A program made the translations under genes and the position numbers. The notes under the pieces were generated by a model. That model saw only the letters and a program-made list of their open reading frames with translations, searched no databases and was not told the origin of the DNA. Shown here one piece after another: positions 1-10,500 of a stretch of DNA of 64,000 bases. Source of the stretch: Paralichthys olivaceus. Lineage: Eukaryota > Chordata > Actinopteri > Pleuronectiformes > Paralichthyidae. The first letter of the stretch is position 1. Each line of letters starts with the position of its first letter. The stretch is taken from assembly GCF_024713975.1 (NCBI RefSeq), contig NC_091096.1, positions 18,822,458-18,886,457 of the forward strand, written 5' to 3'.

Positions 1-1110
1 ATCCTTGTCCTGGGTGCTTTGGCTCAGGAGGTTTCCAGCCAGTAGGACCCTGGAAATGGTTGCTGCTCCACTCTGCTCCCCCTGGTCCCCGAGCTGACCA
101 GTTACCATGTCAACAAGCAGCTGCAGCCCCAGCATACTGTCGGCATGAACACTGCCAAGACCAAGTCCTGAGGCCAGGAGCACAAACCTGAAAACAGACA
201 AAACCAATAGAATCTATTTTCCCAAAAAAATGGGATTTGATGTGTGTGTGTGTGTGTGTTTACCTGTCTGAGCTGAGTGCAGGCCTTGCTGTCTGCAAAG
301 GAAGATCAGCTGTGCAGAAGTCCTCAACTGTGAACTTCCCATCATTCTTCTCAGCTCCATATATAGCAATAATGCTTCCTAGGAGAGAGAACAGAAAACA
401 CGATGGTATACAAGAGATATGTCACAGATCATCATGTGACATACTGGACATAAGATGCTGACCTGTGATACACCTGTCTCTCTCGATTTTGCCCTCTAGC
501 TTAATTCTCTGGAGCTCGTCTTCCAATATCAACTCATCTGTGTCACTGATGTATTTTGCTCGTGCAGGCTGGGGCAGCAGGTTGTGCTGCAAAAGGAAAA
601 GAAAACACTGAGATGGTGCACGACAGAGCTCATTCCATTGATGCTGAATTTAGCATCTACCTCCTTTACCTACCTCCTCACTGATCTCTTTAAGAATAGA
701 TGGCTGCAACTCCATGCGCTTGAACACAGTGCCCACAATGCAACACTGCTCACCCATCTGAAGATCACACAAATTCCTGATGGGCACATCTGATCCTGGA
801 AAAAGACAAACAAGATGTGACGATACATGGATATGATAACATAACAACCACCAAGATGTATGTAAGAAAGTGTGCTGGGCCTACCCCATTTCTGCTGGGC
901 TCTCTCTGACAGCAGGGGCCTCATCTGCATGAGTCGAGCTGCGTAGATGTGAGCATACTGGCGACTGAAGCTTCTCTCCCCGAGTGAGTAGCGCTCAGAG
1001 CAGGGAGTGAAGGCCAGAGAGGTCCGCTCGAACACCGGCCCCTGGTCCTCGGAGGCAGGGCGGCAGAGCAGAGAGGAGCCCTCCTTCTGGGCGCTCAGGT
1101 CGGAGAACAT
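1..1110 (-). CDS. pold2: DNA polymerase delta subunit 2, 5' coding part (partial at left edge)
   Basis: This is the B subunit of replicative DNA polymerase delta, which links the catalytic subunit to the rest of the holoenzyme in the nucleus. Coding exons read on the minus strand are 1110-885, 795-674, 586-463, 378-264 and 187-1, and the gene continues beyond base 1. The ATG at 1110-1108 opens [11 protein letters not shown], matching the vertebrate N-terminus. Family landmarks follow: [18 protein letters not shown], then [20 protein letters not shown], then [14 protein letters not shown], then [14 protein letters not shown], then [16 protein letters not shown]. These fall in the OB-fold region and the start of the inactive phosphoesterase domain. 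Exon 3 uses the donor after base 463, because an earlier GT at 473-472 would shift the frame into a stop. A splice acceptor at 1119-1118 shows that an upstream noncoding exon exists. The identification rests on continuous similarity to human POLD2 across all five exons. Confidence 0.95.
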
Positions 1111-1316
1111 GACCGTCCTGAGGCACACACAGTGGAGAGGGTAGTGGTGATCGACCTTCTCTATTACATGCACACTTCATGACTACCATGTATATCTAAG
1201 AAGGGGATTTAACAGAGCACGACCAGGTTTTATCCTGAGGTTGATGACAGCCGCATGAGCTACACCAAAACATGTCGACTGTTTTTTAAGAATACCACTA
1301 ATGAAACAGATCTCAC

Positions 1317-1445
1317 CTTGGAAGAAGGAAAATCAATCTGCAGCCGTGGTCCGAGTTTGACAGATGTGCGGTTCTAAGTTATTTATGTTCAGATTGTTTT
1401 CCTTCTCAGGGAGCGAAAGTGTCACTTCCCGCGAAATCATCCGCT
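1317..1445 (-). other. pold2: pold2 noncoding first exon (5' UTR)
   Basis: A good splice donor lies on the minus strand at 1316-1315 (CCAAG then GTGAGATC), pairing with the acceptor 7 bases upstream of the pold2 ATG codon (coding-exon start at 1117). The exon therefore runs from an undefined start near 1440 down to 1317, followed by a ~200-bp intron (1118-1316). The right-hand limit is an estimate because the transcription start cannot be read from sequence. The exon contains no ATG that would obviously open a long reading frame. The whole unit is duplicated in inverted orientation at 5679-6015. Confidence 0.7.
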
Positions 1446-1829
1446 CGACATCGCCGGTTTTTTCAAGACGTATGCGGAACTCTCGCGAGAACAAAATAAG
1501 CTTCGTTTTTCAGTACGTGACGCTGCTTGTGATACAAAAATCTAACGTAACGCAAAGTTTAACGAGAACGAGCTGCACTGACTTTATATATCATATAATA
1601 AACATCTTTAAGTAGAGAGCAGTGCAGCTTTTTTGTTTTTCTTGCTCCGTCGCACAGATGCGACGTCACGACTTTTGATACACACGTCGCGCTGAGATGA
1701 GGTCACAATAGCGTCGCGGCAGCACGCAGGCTCGCCATTTTCGCAGCTCTTTGTACGCCACCGTCCACCGAGAGTCTGCGTGCTTTCCATTGAGCTTTTC
1801 TTCCACTCGGGTTTAAATCCTGTTACAAG
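1420..1829. promoter_or_regulatory. Divergent pold2 / nono promoter region
   Basis: This CpG-rich stretch separates pold2 (leftward) from the nono-like gene (rightward). Visible motifs are a perfect E2F-type site TTCCCGCGAAA at 1426-1436, the TCTCGCGAGA palindrome at 1481-1490 and a YY1-like CGCCATTTT at 1733-1741 just upstream of the nono start. E2F control is typical for replication genes such as pold2, and the CGCG palindrome is a known vertebrate core-promoter motif. Whether the two genes share one bidirectional promoter or use two adjacent ones is inference. No TATA box stands out. Confidence 0.6.
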
Positions 1830-3152
1830 ATGCAGGGAAACAAAGGCCCTCAGCAGAACCATGGCCCCAACCGCCCGGGAGAGCAGAAGAAGCCCGGGGG
1901 CACGAACACCAACGGCCAGCAGCCGGAGCCGAGTGAGCAGTCCAGCCCCAATGAGGCCTTCACCCTGGACATCCAGAGCTTCAGGAAGCCGGGGGAGAAG
2001 ACCTTCACCCAGCGCAGCAGGCTGTTTGTGGGCAACCTCCCGACCGGAGTCACCGAGGAGGACATCGAGAAGCTCTTCAACAAGTACGGCAAGGCCAGCG
2101 AGATCTTCGTCAACAAGGAGAGAGGCTTCGGCTTCATCCGGCTGGAGACCAGGATCATTGCAGAGATCGCCAGAGCCGAGCTGGACGATACCCAGTTCAG
2201 AGGCAGGCCCATACGGGTGAGGTTTGCGACCCACGGTGCTGCTCTGTCTGTGAAGAATCTGCCAGAGTTTGTGTCCAACGAGCTGCTGGAGGAGGCCTTC
2301 GCCGTGTTTGGTCAGATAGAGAGAGCTGTGGTCATAGTGGATGACCGAGGGAGGCCCACAGGGAAGGGGATTGTAGAGTACACCTCAAAGCCAGCTGCAA
2401 GAAAAGCTCTGGATAAGTGCAGTGATGGTGCCTATGTTCTCACAGCCTTCCCTCGCCCCATCACAGTGGAACCCATGGAGCAGCTTGATGAAGAGGAGGG
2501 ACTCTCAGAGAAGCTAGTCAACAAAAACCAGCAGTATCACAAGGAGCGCGAGCAGCCTCCTCGATTTGCCCAGCCGGGCTCCTTCGAGTTCGAGTATGCC
2601 ATGCGCTGGAAGGCCCTGATGGAGATGGAGAAGCAGCAGTATGAGATGGTGGACCGCAACATGAAAGAGGCTCAGGAGAAGCTGGAGGCTGAGATGGAAG
2701 CGGCCAGACATGAGCATCAGGTGATGCTGATGAGGCAGGACCTGCTGAGGCGCCAGGAGGAGCTGCGGAGGATGGAGGAGCTCCACAGTCAGGAGGTGCA
2801 GAAGAGAAAACAGGCCGAGCTGCGGCAGGAGGAGGAACGCCGGAGGAGAGAGGAGGAGATGAGGATGCGCAATGAGGAGATGATGAAGAGGCAGCAGGAG
2901 GGCTTCAGAGGCAACTTCTCTGAAAACAGGGAGCAAGACATGAGAATGCACATGGGCGGCCATGGGATGAACAGAAACTCTCTGGGTGGTAATTCTGGTC
3001 CTGCAGGTACTCCCGGCATGGCTGCTGAGAATACTCCGTTGATGCAGGGGCAAGGAAACAACAACATGCCTGGAGGAGGTCAGGGCGGCTTCCCCAGAGG
3101 CCTCCCTGGACCTGGAGACTTTGGACCTAATAAGCAGCAACGCAGATTTTGA
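1830..3152 (+). CDS. nono: Intronless NONO-like DBHS RNA-binding protein
   Basis: A single uninterrupted 440-aa reading frame encodes a DBHS (Drosophila behaviour/human splicing) protein, a nuclear RNA- and DNA-binding dimer of paraspeckles, splicing and DNA repair. RRM1 lies near residues 64-133 (RNP2 LFVGNL, RNP1 RGFGFIRL). RRM2 is near 138-212 (LSVKNL, KGIVEY). The NOPS linker is near 213-270 ([20 protein letters not shown]), followed by a charged coiled coil to about 360 and a Gly/Asn/Met-rich tail. The tail ends GPNKQQRRF, where relatives end NKRRRY or [26 protein letters not shown] and the compact N-terminus resemble NONO more than SFPQ or PSPC1, though the start of RRM2 ([13 protein letters not shown]) is PSPC1-like. 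Vertebrate NONO genes normally have many introns, so this looks like a retrogene that stayed intact. I see no poly(A) tract or target-site duplication. An AATAAA follows at 3410. Confidence 0.88.
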   Translation: MQGNKGPQQNHGPNRPGEQKKPGGTNTNGQQPEPSEQSSPNEAFTLDIQSFRKPGEKTFTQRSRLFVGNLPTGVTEEDIEKLFNKYGKASEIFVNKERGFGFIRLETRIIAEIARAELDDTQFRGRPIRVRFATHGAALSVKNLPEFVSNELLEEAFAVFGQIERAVVIVDDRGRPTGKGIVEYTSKPAARKALDKCSDGAYVLTAFPRPITVEPMEQLDEEEGLSEKLVNKNQQYHKEREQPPRFAQPGSFEFEYAMRWKALMEMEKQQYEMVDRNMKEAQEKLEAEMEAARHEHQVMLMRQDLLRRQEELRRMEELHSQEVQKRKQAELRQEEERRRREEEMRMRNEEMMKRQQEGFRGNFSENREQDMRMHMGGHGMNRNSLGGNSGPAGTPGMAAENTPLMQGQGNNNMPGGGQGGFPRGLPGPGDFGPNKQQRRF

Positions 3153-3409
3153 ATCAAGTCTATTTTTCTTTTCCATTTTCATACTCACTTGATTTTAAAG
3201 TTCGGATAGTGAACCTTAAATGAACTTTGAAAACTGTTGCATGTATTTTTTTCCCTTTTGTATGTTTTATGTGTACCTTTGAATTATTTTTTTAGTACTA
3301 AAATATAAAAACTGTCCAAATGAGCCACATGTTTTACTTTATTTCCCAAATTATTGTATTTTTCATAGGGATAGGAAATGTTTTGTCCTGGTTATGTTGA
3401 CTTTTCTGG

Positions 3410-3415
3410 AATAAA
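3410..3415 (+). terminator. nono: Poly(A) signal of the nono-like gene
   Basis: AATAAA occurs about 260 bases after the nono-like stop codon, in an AT-rich 3' UTR with no competing reading frame. A short 3' UTR of about 280 bases is plausible. No A-rich tract follows in the genome, so if the gene arose by retroposition its original tail has decayed or lay elsewhere. Confidence 0.6.
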
Positions 3416-3430
3416 ACCATGATTCCCTAA

Positions 3431-5678
3431 GATTTTTGATTTATTCAGAACAGACATAATCTTTGTCTTTCAAAGCAGTGATGGGCCATTTATTTTTACC
3501 ATCTTCAACAAGCTCACTCTTTGTCACTTAACTGAATAGAGCAAGACGCTTTCTTCTCCGTGAGGCACATACTATGTCAACATGAGTACGTTTACACACA
3601 GTGTCTCACGCTCTCTTCATTCAGTGCATAATCATTGCTCTCATTCGTGTTTGTGGCAGTGATAAGAGTATTGATCAACTCCCTGGTATGGACCTGAAAC
3701 CTGCTTCACAGGCAGCATATAATGACACAGAGTACACATGGTGCAAAGAGAATGAAAAGCGAAGAATAAACTAAAGAAACATCTTGTATAATTGTAGTTC
3801 ATACGTGGCTTTTCAACAGCTGCTAATAATAAAGTTAACTAGTCAGTTAACTGAAAAGGATGAGTTATGATAAGTATGCACTGACTGTAATGTTGAGTTT
3901 ATAGTCCATGTGTGTAAATTAAGGTTTCATTATCTGTTTTGACACTTTAGTGAAAAGGGTCAGAAGGCCATACAGTGATATATTTTCCACTCAGTAATCC
4001 TAGCAAGCTACAGGTTTGTTTGATTTGTTATATTTCGTAACTGGAAGAGAGCGGGTTTAATCCACCACCTGCCAAACAAGACAGATTTTTAGTGAGTCAT
4101 TCACCAGCAAAGCACAGAGGATCAGTGAATGAAGAATAAAGCTCATGCCCACATGTAGAGTAGCACACCCCTGCATACCTGCACAGTGACAACAACCACT
4201 GCATATAGTGTCAACACAGTGTCCTAAAAATGGGGGCTAACCCTAAGGGAGGCTGAGGTTATAAAAAACAGTTTTGATTCAGACAGTCTTTTTTTCTTCT
4301 TTGTGTCTGGTTTAATGAACAGGTTCTCCACCAGAAAAAAAACAATGGTGTCAATTGATAAATAATCACATAGATAAAAGCCTGAGTTTCATGTGCAACT
4401 CTGTGAATGTATAGATTTTCTTCAGAGTTTAAAGAACAAAACGTATGGGTTTCAGCAGAGTATTACAAATGTATTTAAGGTTTATAGCTTTTTGGCTGAA
4501 CATAGCTGAATCGTGCATGTGCCAGGCTAGTGCAGTGAAAAGAGCTTGGTTGATTTGTAATGTTGCGCAGGACGATCAGCCATTTATCATCGATCAATCA
4601 ATCAAACTTTATTTATGTAGCACATTTTAAACAAATCAACTACAATTCAGAGTGCTTTACATAAAATAATATTAAATTATACTATTAAATATGAATTAAA
4701 TAACATTTACATGAATTAATTTTGGTTGAAAATCTATATGTAATAAACATAAACTTCGATATATATGTTATATGTGGGAGTGTGATGATCATGGCAGAGA
4801 TTTGAGGATCCTGGTATCTCCATCACACAGAGGGTTTTTATCCTCTGAGCCAGTTTTCAGCTGATAGCTATGATCTTTCAAGGAAACCATTCACCTGGAG
4901 TCCAAAATATCAAGATAACCAGCTTGCTCCACCATCCAGCCAGCACAATAAATAATGGTTGTCAAGGTCATAAAGGGGCGGAAGTGTGAGCTATCTGGAG
5001 TTGAGATCAGTCACAATAGTTTAGACAGATAAACAACACTCTGTACCTTGGAGGAGAGATGGCAAGATATTTTTCCACAGCTCTTTCTGTGAAAGGTGTG
5101 ACTTTTTTTTAATCAATGGTCAATCACAGGCTGTTGAGAATGATGATTTGATAGATTTAAGTACAGTTGAATAATAATTCAAAGCTTGCACACTTAAAGA
5201 AATAAAATGTACGTAAGACTAAATACATTTGAACTTGCAGGATAGTATTTTCAGTTTTTGTAATTTAAACCAGTATAGGTAAAAAAAAATGTTCATACCT
5301 GCCAGGAAATCTTTGTATAAATTAGCATAATACATACAATATTACCACTTGTTTCCTTTGAAATTTACCACAGAAAGAAATGAAACCCACATTCATCCCT
5401 GATGAAAGGCAGCATTAATGTACATTTGATTTATCACATTTCTGTCTAATGAGTACAAATAGTACATCTATGACATAAATGTGTTATGATGAACATTCTT
5501 ATTCTTATTAATATCCATGTAATGTTGCAACTGGTCTGATTTAACCATTTTGATTACATTTCTATGCAAATGAATATGGTGCAGTTGAAATATTAAGTGT
5601 ATTCAGTGATAAAAGTAATAAAACTGTAATTCTTCCTTTCATTAGCTGAACAAAAGTGCAACAGCATGCTAACCTGCT
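3431..5678. other. AT-rich intergenic DNA
   Basis: I find no gene here. The longest open frames are short, have no family resemblance and no splice-linked partners. A degraded interspersed repeat lies at 4590-4672. The stretch ends at the sharp boundary of the inverted pold2 duplicate. Confidence 0.6.
4590..4672. repeat. Degraded teleost interspersed repeat ('TTTATTTATGTAGCAC' type)
   Basis: The stretch has ATCAATCAATCAAACTTTAT, then TTATGTAGCACATTTTAAAC and AGAGTGCTTTACATAAAA. This combination of a 'tttatttatatagcac' start and an 'agtgctttaca' end is a familiar high-copy fish repeat. The family assignment is from memory, and the boundaries are approximate. Confidence 0.55.
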
Positions 5679-6015
5679 AAAAAACCGGCAATGTCGAGTG
5701 GATGATTTCGCGGGAAGTGACACTTTCGCTCCCTGAGAAGGAAAACAATCTGAACATAAATAACTTAGAACCGCACATCTGTCAAACTCGGACCACGGCT
5801 GCAGATTGATTTTCCTTCTTCCAAGGTGAGATCTGTTTCATTAGTGGTATTCTTAAAAAACAGTCAACATGTTTTGGTGTAGCTCATGCGGCTGTCATCA
5901 ACCTCAGGATAAAACCTGGTCGTGCTCTGTTAAATCCTCTTTAAAGATATACATGGTAGTCATGAAGTGTGCATGTAATAGAGAAGGTCGATCACCACTA
6001 CCTTCTCCACTGTGT
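5679..6015 (+). repeat. Inverted duplicate of pold2 promoter, noncoding exon and intron 1
   Basis: These 337 bases are the reverse complement of 1127-1463 with no length change and roughly eight substitutions, about 97-98% identity. The copy carries the E2F-type site TTTCGCGGGAA (5706-5716), the noncoding exon equivalent (about 5700-5825), its splice donor (CCAAG then GTGAGATC, donor at 5826) and most of intron 1. It stops 8 bases short of the acceptor AG and before any coding sequence. One end lies inside the intron polypyrimidine region and the other upstream of the promoter, so neither break is a splice site. This points to DNA-level duplication rather than retroposition. The copy would fire rightward, toward npc1l1. 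No splice partner or open frame for it is evident. Confidence 0.93.
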
Positions 6016-7299
6016 ATTTTTGGGACTGACTTTTAGAATTGAGATCAATATAATAGATATAATAAATATAATATGAATATTACTTGAATTTTATGTTTGT
6101 TGCTGTTTTGATAATTCGCTTCAGCAGTTCCGCAGAAGTCTTTTTTTCCCAGTTTGCTTTTACTTTTATTTGTATCTTATTTTTTAACTGGCAAAATAAG
6201 GTGGTGGTGAATTACAAACAAAATGCATGAACTGGAGATAGAAATAACCTATAAATACTACAGTGTTCATTTGTACATGTTTTGTGCATTGAAAATTTAA
6301 AATTGTTTGAGAAAAAAGTGGCTTTTCCTGGGAATTTTTGAATGGACTACGCCTCTCAAGGTTTTACAAAGATGAAAGATGAGTTGGAATAAAATGCATA
6401 ATAGATACATGCAAAAGTAAATGGATGCAGAGAAGAGCAGGGTAAACAAATCAGTGCCGCACATGCACTGTTTGGGTACCTGTCAGTAAATTGATGAAAT
6501 AAAATAGATAATTATTTGTGCTGATAAACCACATGATTTAATCTTTTTATCTGAGGTCACACTGACTTATCAAAAGCAAGGAATAACAACATACGATATC
6601 TGGCTCATTTCTTCTTGTCTTATTTTACCATCTCTGCTTATCACAAATGCAAATGCTTATGCACCTTCGCCCTGATATCTCTGATTTTCTCATGGTGCGA
6701 TGGTGGAGCCTTCGTGGTGAGCTTTATCTTGACTCTGTCCTTGACATGTGATAACAGCATATATCATAAAACTTAAATCAGGTAGGAAGTGATTGCTCAT
6801 GGTGTTGTGGCACTATGACGAACTGTGACTATCATCAGCCTTTTAATGGATTTGATAGATTACGTTAAAACAAACAAAAAACATCAGAAAGAAAATATTT
6901 CAGAGACATTAGCTGATACTCTGCACCTTGGAGATCAAATGGACTGCACCCATCAGTGTCACTTTATGGTCTCATTTTTTGGATTATGGTCTAAAGGTCA
7001 TGTCTAGGCTTACTGTGGTGTGGTGTGGTGTACTGCACTTTGCATCTTTGTGGTATCAAATGCAAAACAACAAACATATTAGCAACTGATTTGGAGAAAC
7101 TAGTGTTCTTCAATAGAAACAGATATACAGAAACAGTAATGACAACAATGAGTTCATTTTTTTTTTTTTACTCTAAGGTGAAGGTGAGACACGTGAGACT
7201 GTGAGACTATGTGAAGAACCGGGTGTGGTTGTTATTTAGGATTCTCCCAGAGTTTCTTCCTTCTGCTTTGACACTCCCCAGCAACCCTATCAAAATCCC
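6016..7299. other. Intergenic DNA between pold2 duplicate and npc1l1
   Basis: This is AT-rich sequence with homopolymer runs. A 60-aa open frame near 6825 has no recognisable similarity, and I consider it chance. Nothing here is supported as a gene. Confidence 0.55.
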
Positions 7300-7560
7300 T
7301 CCCATGTTAATTATCAGACAGTGATATTGATCATTCGTTGCTGTGGTTGGCCAGTCACCTCATCAGACCAGATAAGAAAGCTGAGACGTCACAGGAGTGG
7401 GGACATTGGGCTTGTCCCCATGTTTCTCCTTCCCCAACCCTAACACAGGTGATAGAGGAGTGAATAACACGCAGAGCACTTCTGTCACTGTCTTACTCTG
7501 ATGTATCATCCAACAGGACAACACTGATTAATATACACTCCTCTTTACTGTACCCGAGGA
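7300..7560 (+). promoter_or_regulatory. npc1l1: Candidate npc1l1 proximal promoter
   Basis: The 270 bases before the npc1l1 start codon hold a cluster of sites that suit an enterocyte gene. There is an HNF1-like GTTAATTATCAGA at 7306-7318, a GATA site AGATAA at 7370-7375, a CRE-like GACGTCAC at 7384-7391 and a hairpin-prone GGGGACA...TGTCCCC pair at 7399-7419. HNF1 and GATA factors drive intestinal genes in vertebrates. The assignment here is motif reading only and the transcription start is unknown. Confidence 0.4.
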
Positions 7561-7574
7561 CCGTGACAGGAATC

Positions 7575-10500
7575 ATGGTCCACGTAACGAGCCTGGTCGT
7601 TTTTCTGACTTGTATGGTGAGTTGATTTGGTCATTTTTCTCTGTTAGTGAGTTACTTTTGTAGTTTAAATTCTTTATAGATTTAATCAATTGAACATATA
7701 AGAAAAAATTACCTGTAATTACTGATAAAGATATTTGTAATCACAAAAGCCAACTTCAATTTTTTTTTATATAGGGTTAGGGTTATATAGTTTTTTTTTA
7801 TAAAGGACCATAGATAAAAAAAACAGTATTTCACTGCTTTTTTAGACATAAGCATTCAAAGTTAGGGAAGCGTTCACACAGGCAACAAAGATAAATGCGC
7901 CAAAGTACATCACATAAAGTGTCGTTCCATTTTATGGAAGATGATAAATGCCAAATTAAAAAACAAACCAGTGGAAATGTATATCACAGTGTGTGCTGCC
8001 GTTTTCTTTATCTATTCAAACCGTATTTATTAAGTTATTTAAAATATTAAATATAAAACCATAAACTAAACGTTGATACTAAACTAAAATTGTTATAAAA
8101 GTCACTAACTCTTATTTACTCTTATATTTAAAATTGATTATATTTGCAGTGATGTCACCTTAATTTTGCAGCCACACTCTTAAACATGTCAGTGACAAGA
8201 TAGTTTATATATGAGCACAGAGATTGGGGGGGTCGAGTGAAACTGGGCAGAATTCAAATACCACAGCTGACGTCAGGTGTTTACAGCAGCTCCACAACAC
8301 TTTTCAACGATTGTCCTCAGTTCAGCACATTGACAATATTTGGTCAGGATACACGCAATAGGTTTTGACCTAAAGTGTGTGTGTGTTTAAAGTTCACATT
8401 CTATTTATGCAGTTGAGTGCATTTGAACAATTGTCAACCAATTATTATTTTACATAAGAATAATTTAAAATAAAGCTAAAAAAAACTACTGTGTAAAACA
8501 CCTATGGGCAGGCAAAGCTTGTAAAATAATTGTCCATTTGACTAGTTTAAATGTAACTATGGGCTAAAGCCGTAAACTTGTGAAATATCAATATTAAACA
8601 CTTTTACTGACTTTTAATTTATTTTGTTCATTTATTTGTGGTAAGTTTTAGATATCGTAATCAACCTTGAACATACGCAACTTGTTATGTGGCAAGCCAG
8701 ACACCATTAAGTAGCTGACAAAGGAGGACACAGTGCAGCTCCAAAGTCATTCAGATATTAGTAACGCCACTGCAAACTTCATAAACCTTCACTGCAGCTT
8801 TTTAAATCATCAATTTTTATCTGGGAATTGATATAAATGATGGAGATAAAAGCAAGGCAGGGCCAAAGATCTATAATACACGCCAAAAATAAATGTTCAT
8901 ATTTGAGTTTTAGGTAGAAACTACAGTTAAGATTTTCCTTTTATTTTTCCAGTTAACTAAAGTATATGTGAAAACTCTGTCCTCCCCACAGGTTCTGTCC
9001 GAGGCCCAGCATGAGCCTGGCTACTGTGCTTTCTATGAGGAGTGTGGATCCAACCCATTGATAGAATCGCCCCTCATAAAGGTTCCTGTCCCCTGTCTAA
9101 ACTACAGCAGAGCCCGACCAATTAGAGGAGAACACTACAGGAAACTCAAACAGGTCTGCATGTGCCAATACAGTGAAGAACAGGAATGAATAACTATTGC
9201 AGTGTCGGGCCATTCACTACAAAATGTGTAGTTCTGTCTCGTGTTAAAATAGCACCTGTTTTGACTCTAGGTGTGTCCCATCCTGGACCATGGCGAGAAC
9301 AACACTTACGCTTGCTGCTCCGTTAAACAGCTGATATCCCTGGATTTGAGTCTGGGCCTGTCCAAGGCCTTGCTGGTCCGTTGCCCCTCCTGCGCTGAGA
9401 ATTTTGCCCACCTGCACTGCATCAACACCTGCAGCCCCAACCAGAGCCAGACGGTGCAAGTCACAAAGGTTATGAACCTCACTGAACAAGGCAAGACAAA
9501 TGAGGCTGTGGTGGGTTACCAGGCCTTCCTCAGCAACACCTTTGCAGATGGGGCATTCCAATCTTGTAAAAATGTCAGGATACCTGCCACAGGGGGCTTC
9601 GCCATAGCCACCATGTGTGGACGATACGGTGCAAAGTTGTGTACCACTCAGCGCTGGTATGATTTCCAGGGAGACTCCAGCAACGGCCTGGCTCCACTAG
9701 ACATTGACTTCAAGCTGGTAAATGAGGGAGACACAGAGGGACTACCAAAGGGTGTGGTTCCCTACAATGGACGTGCGCTGAATTGTAACGAGACCACACC
9801 TTCAGGAGGCCAAGTCTGCTCCTGCCAAGACTGCAAAGAGTCATGCCCGAGTATGCCCCCTCCACCACTGCCCCCGGGTCCCTTCAGACTGCTTGGGACT
9901 GACGGCTTCCTTGTGATCTCCATCATCCTGCTCTGTCTCCTGATATCTGCCTTCGTGTTGTACCTCAATGTCTCTATCTGGGTGATGCCTAAGATTAGAG
10001 AGGACGTAAAGAAAGGAAAGAGGAAGGGAAAAGGCAAAGACCAGAACAGTAATGATGTGACTCAGCGAGTTGTTGACCCATCCGAGGTGACGTGCACTGA
10101 CAGGAACAGTCTGGCAGCTCATGCTTTCCTGAGCTCAGAGTTTCGGCACTGGGGAATCCTCATGGCCACTTATCCTCTCACAGTAAGTCTTTTTAAGCAC
10201 AGGATGGCAGGTACAGATCACTGAGGTAAAAGTCATTGTGTGTACCTCTGCCAACTGTCCCGGGATTTGAACCCAATTACACACACTTGTGAATATCAGT
10301 CCCCTAAATATTAGATTTTTTTCATCAAGATCCATGAATTATTCTCTTAGAAATACAGAAATGTGTTGAACATTTTCCTATCTTGCAATGCTGCGGTAAT
10401 TTCAAAAACAATCTTGGATTTGCCCCCTGATATTAATTCTTACCAAAATGTGTTTTTCCTGACCACATGCATTAACCAAGTTTCAGGGTAATTAGTCAAG

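Noticed and set aside
464-474. Earlier donor for pold2 exon 3 (GT at 473-472)
   Set aside because: It would put exon 4 in a frame with an early stop; the donor after 463 restores the conserved [11 protein letters not shown].
1608-2278. Minus-strand open frames overlapping the nono-like gene
   Set aside because: They are antisense shadows of a GC-rich coding sequence. They lack family resemblance, and the plus frame is a complete DBHS protein.
1830-3152. Processed pseudogene interpretation of the nono-like frame
   Set aside because: 440 codons are intact and all domain motifs are conserved, so decay is not evident.
4445-7007. Short open frames at 4445-4630 and 6825-7007 as genes
   Set aside because: They are about 60 codons, have no recognisable motif, no splice-linked partner and AT-rich composition like the surrounding intergenic DNA.
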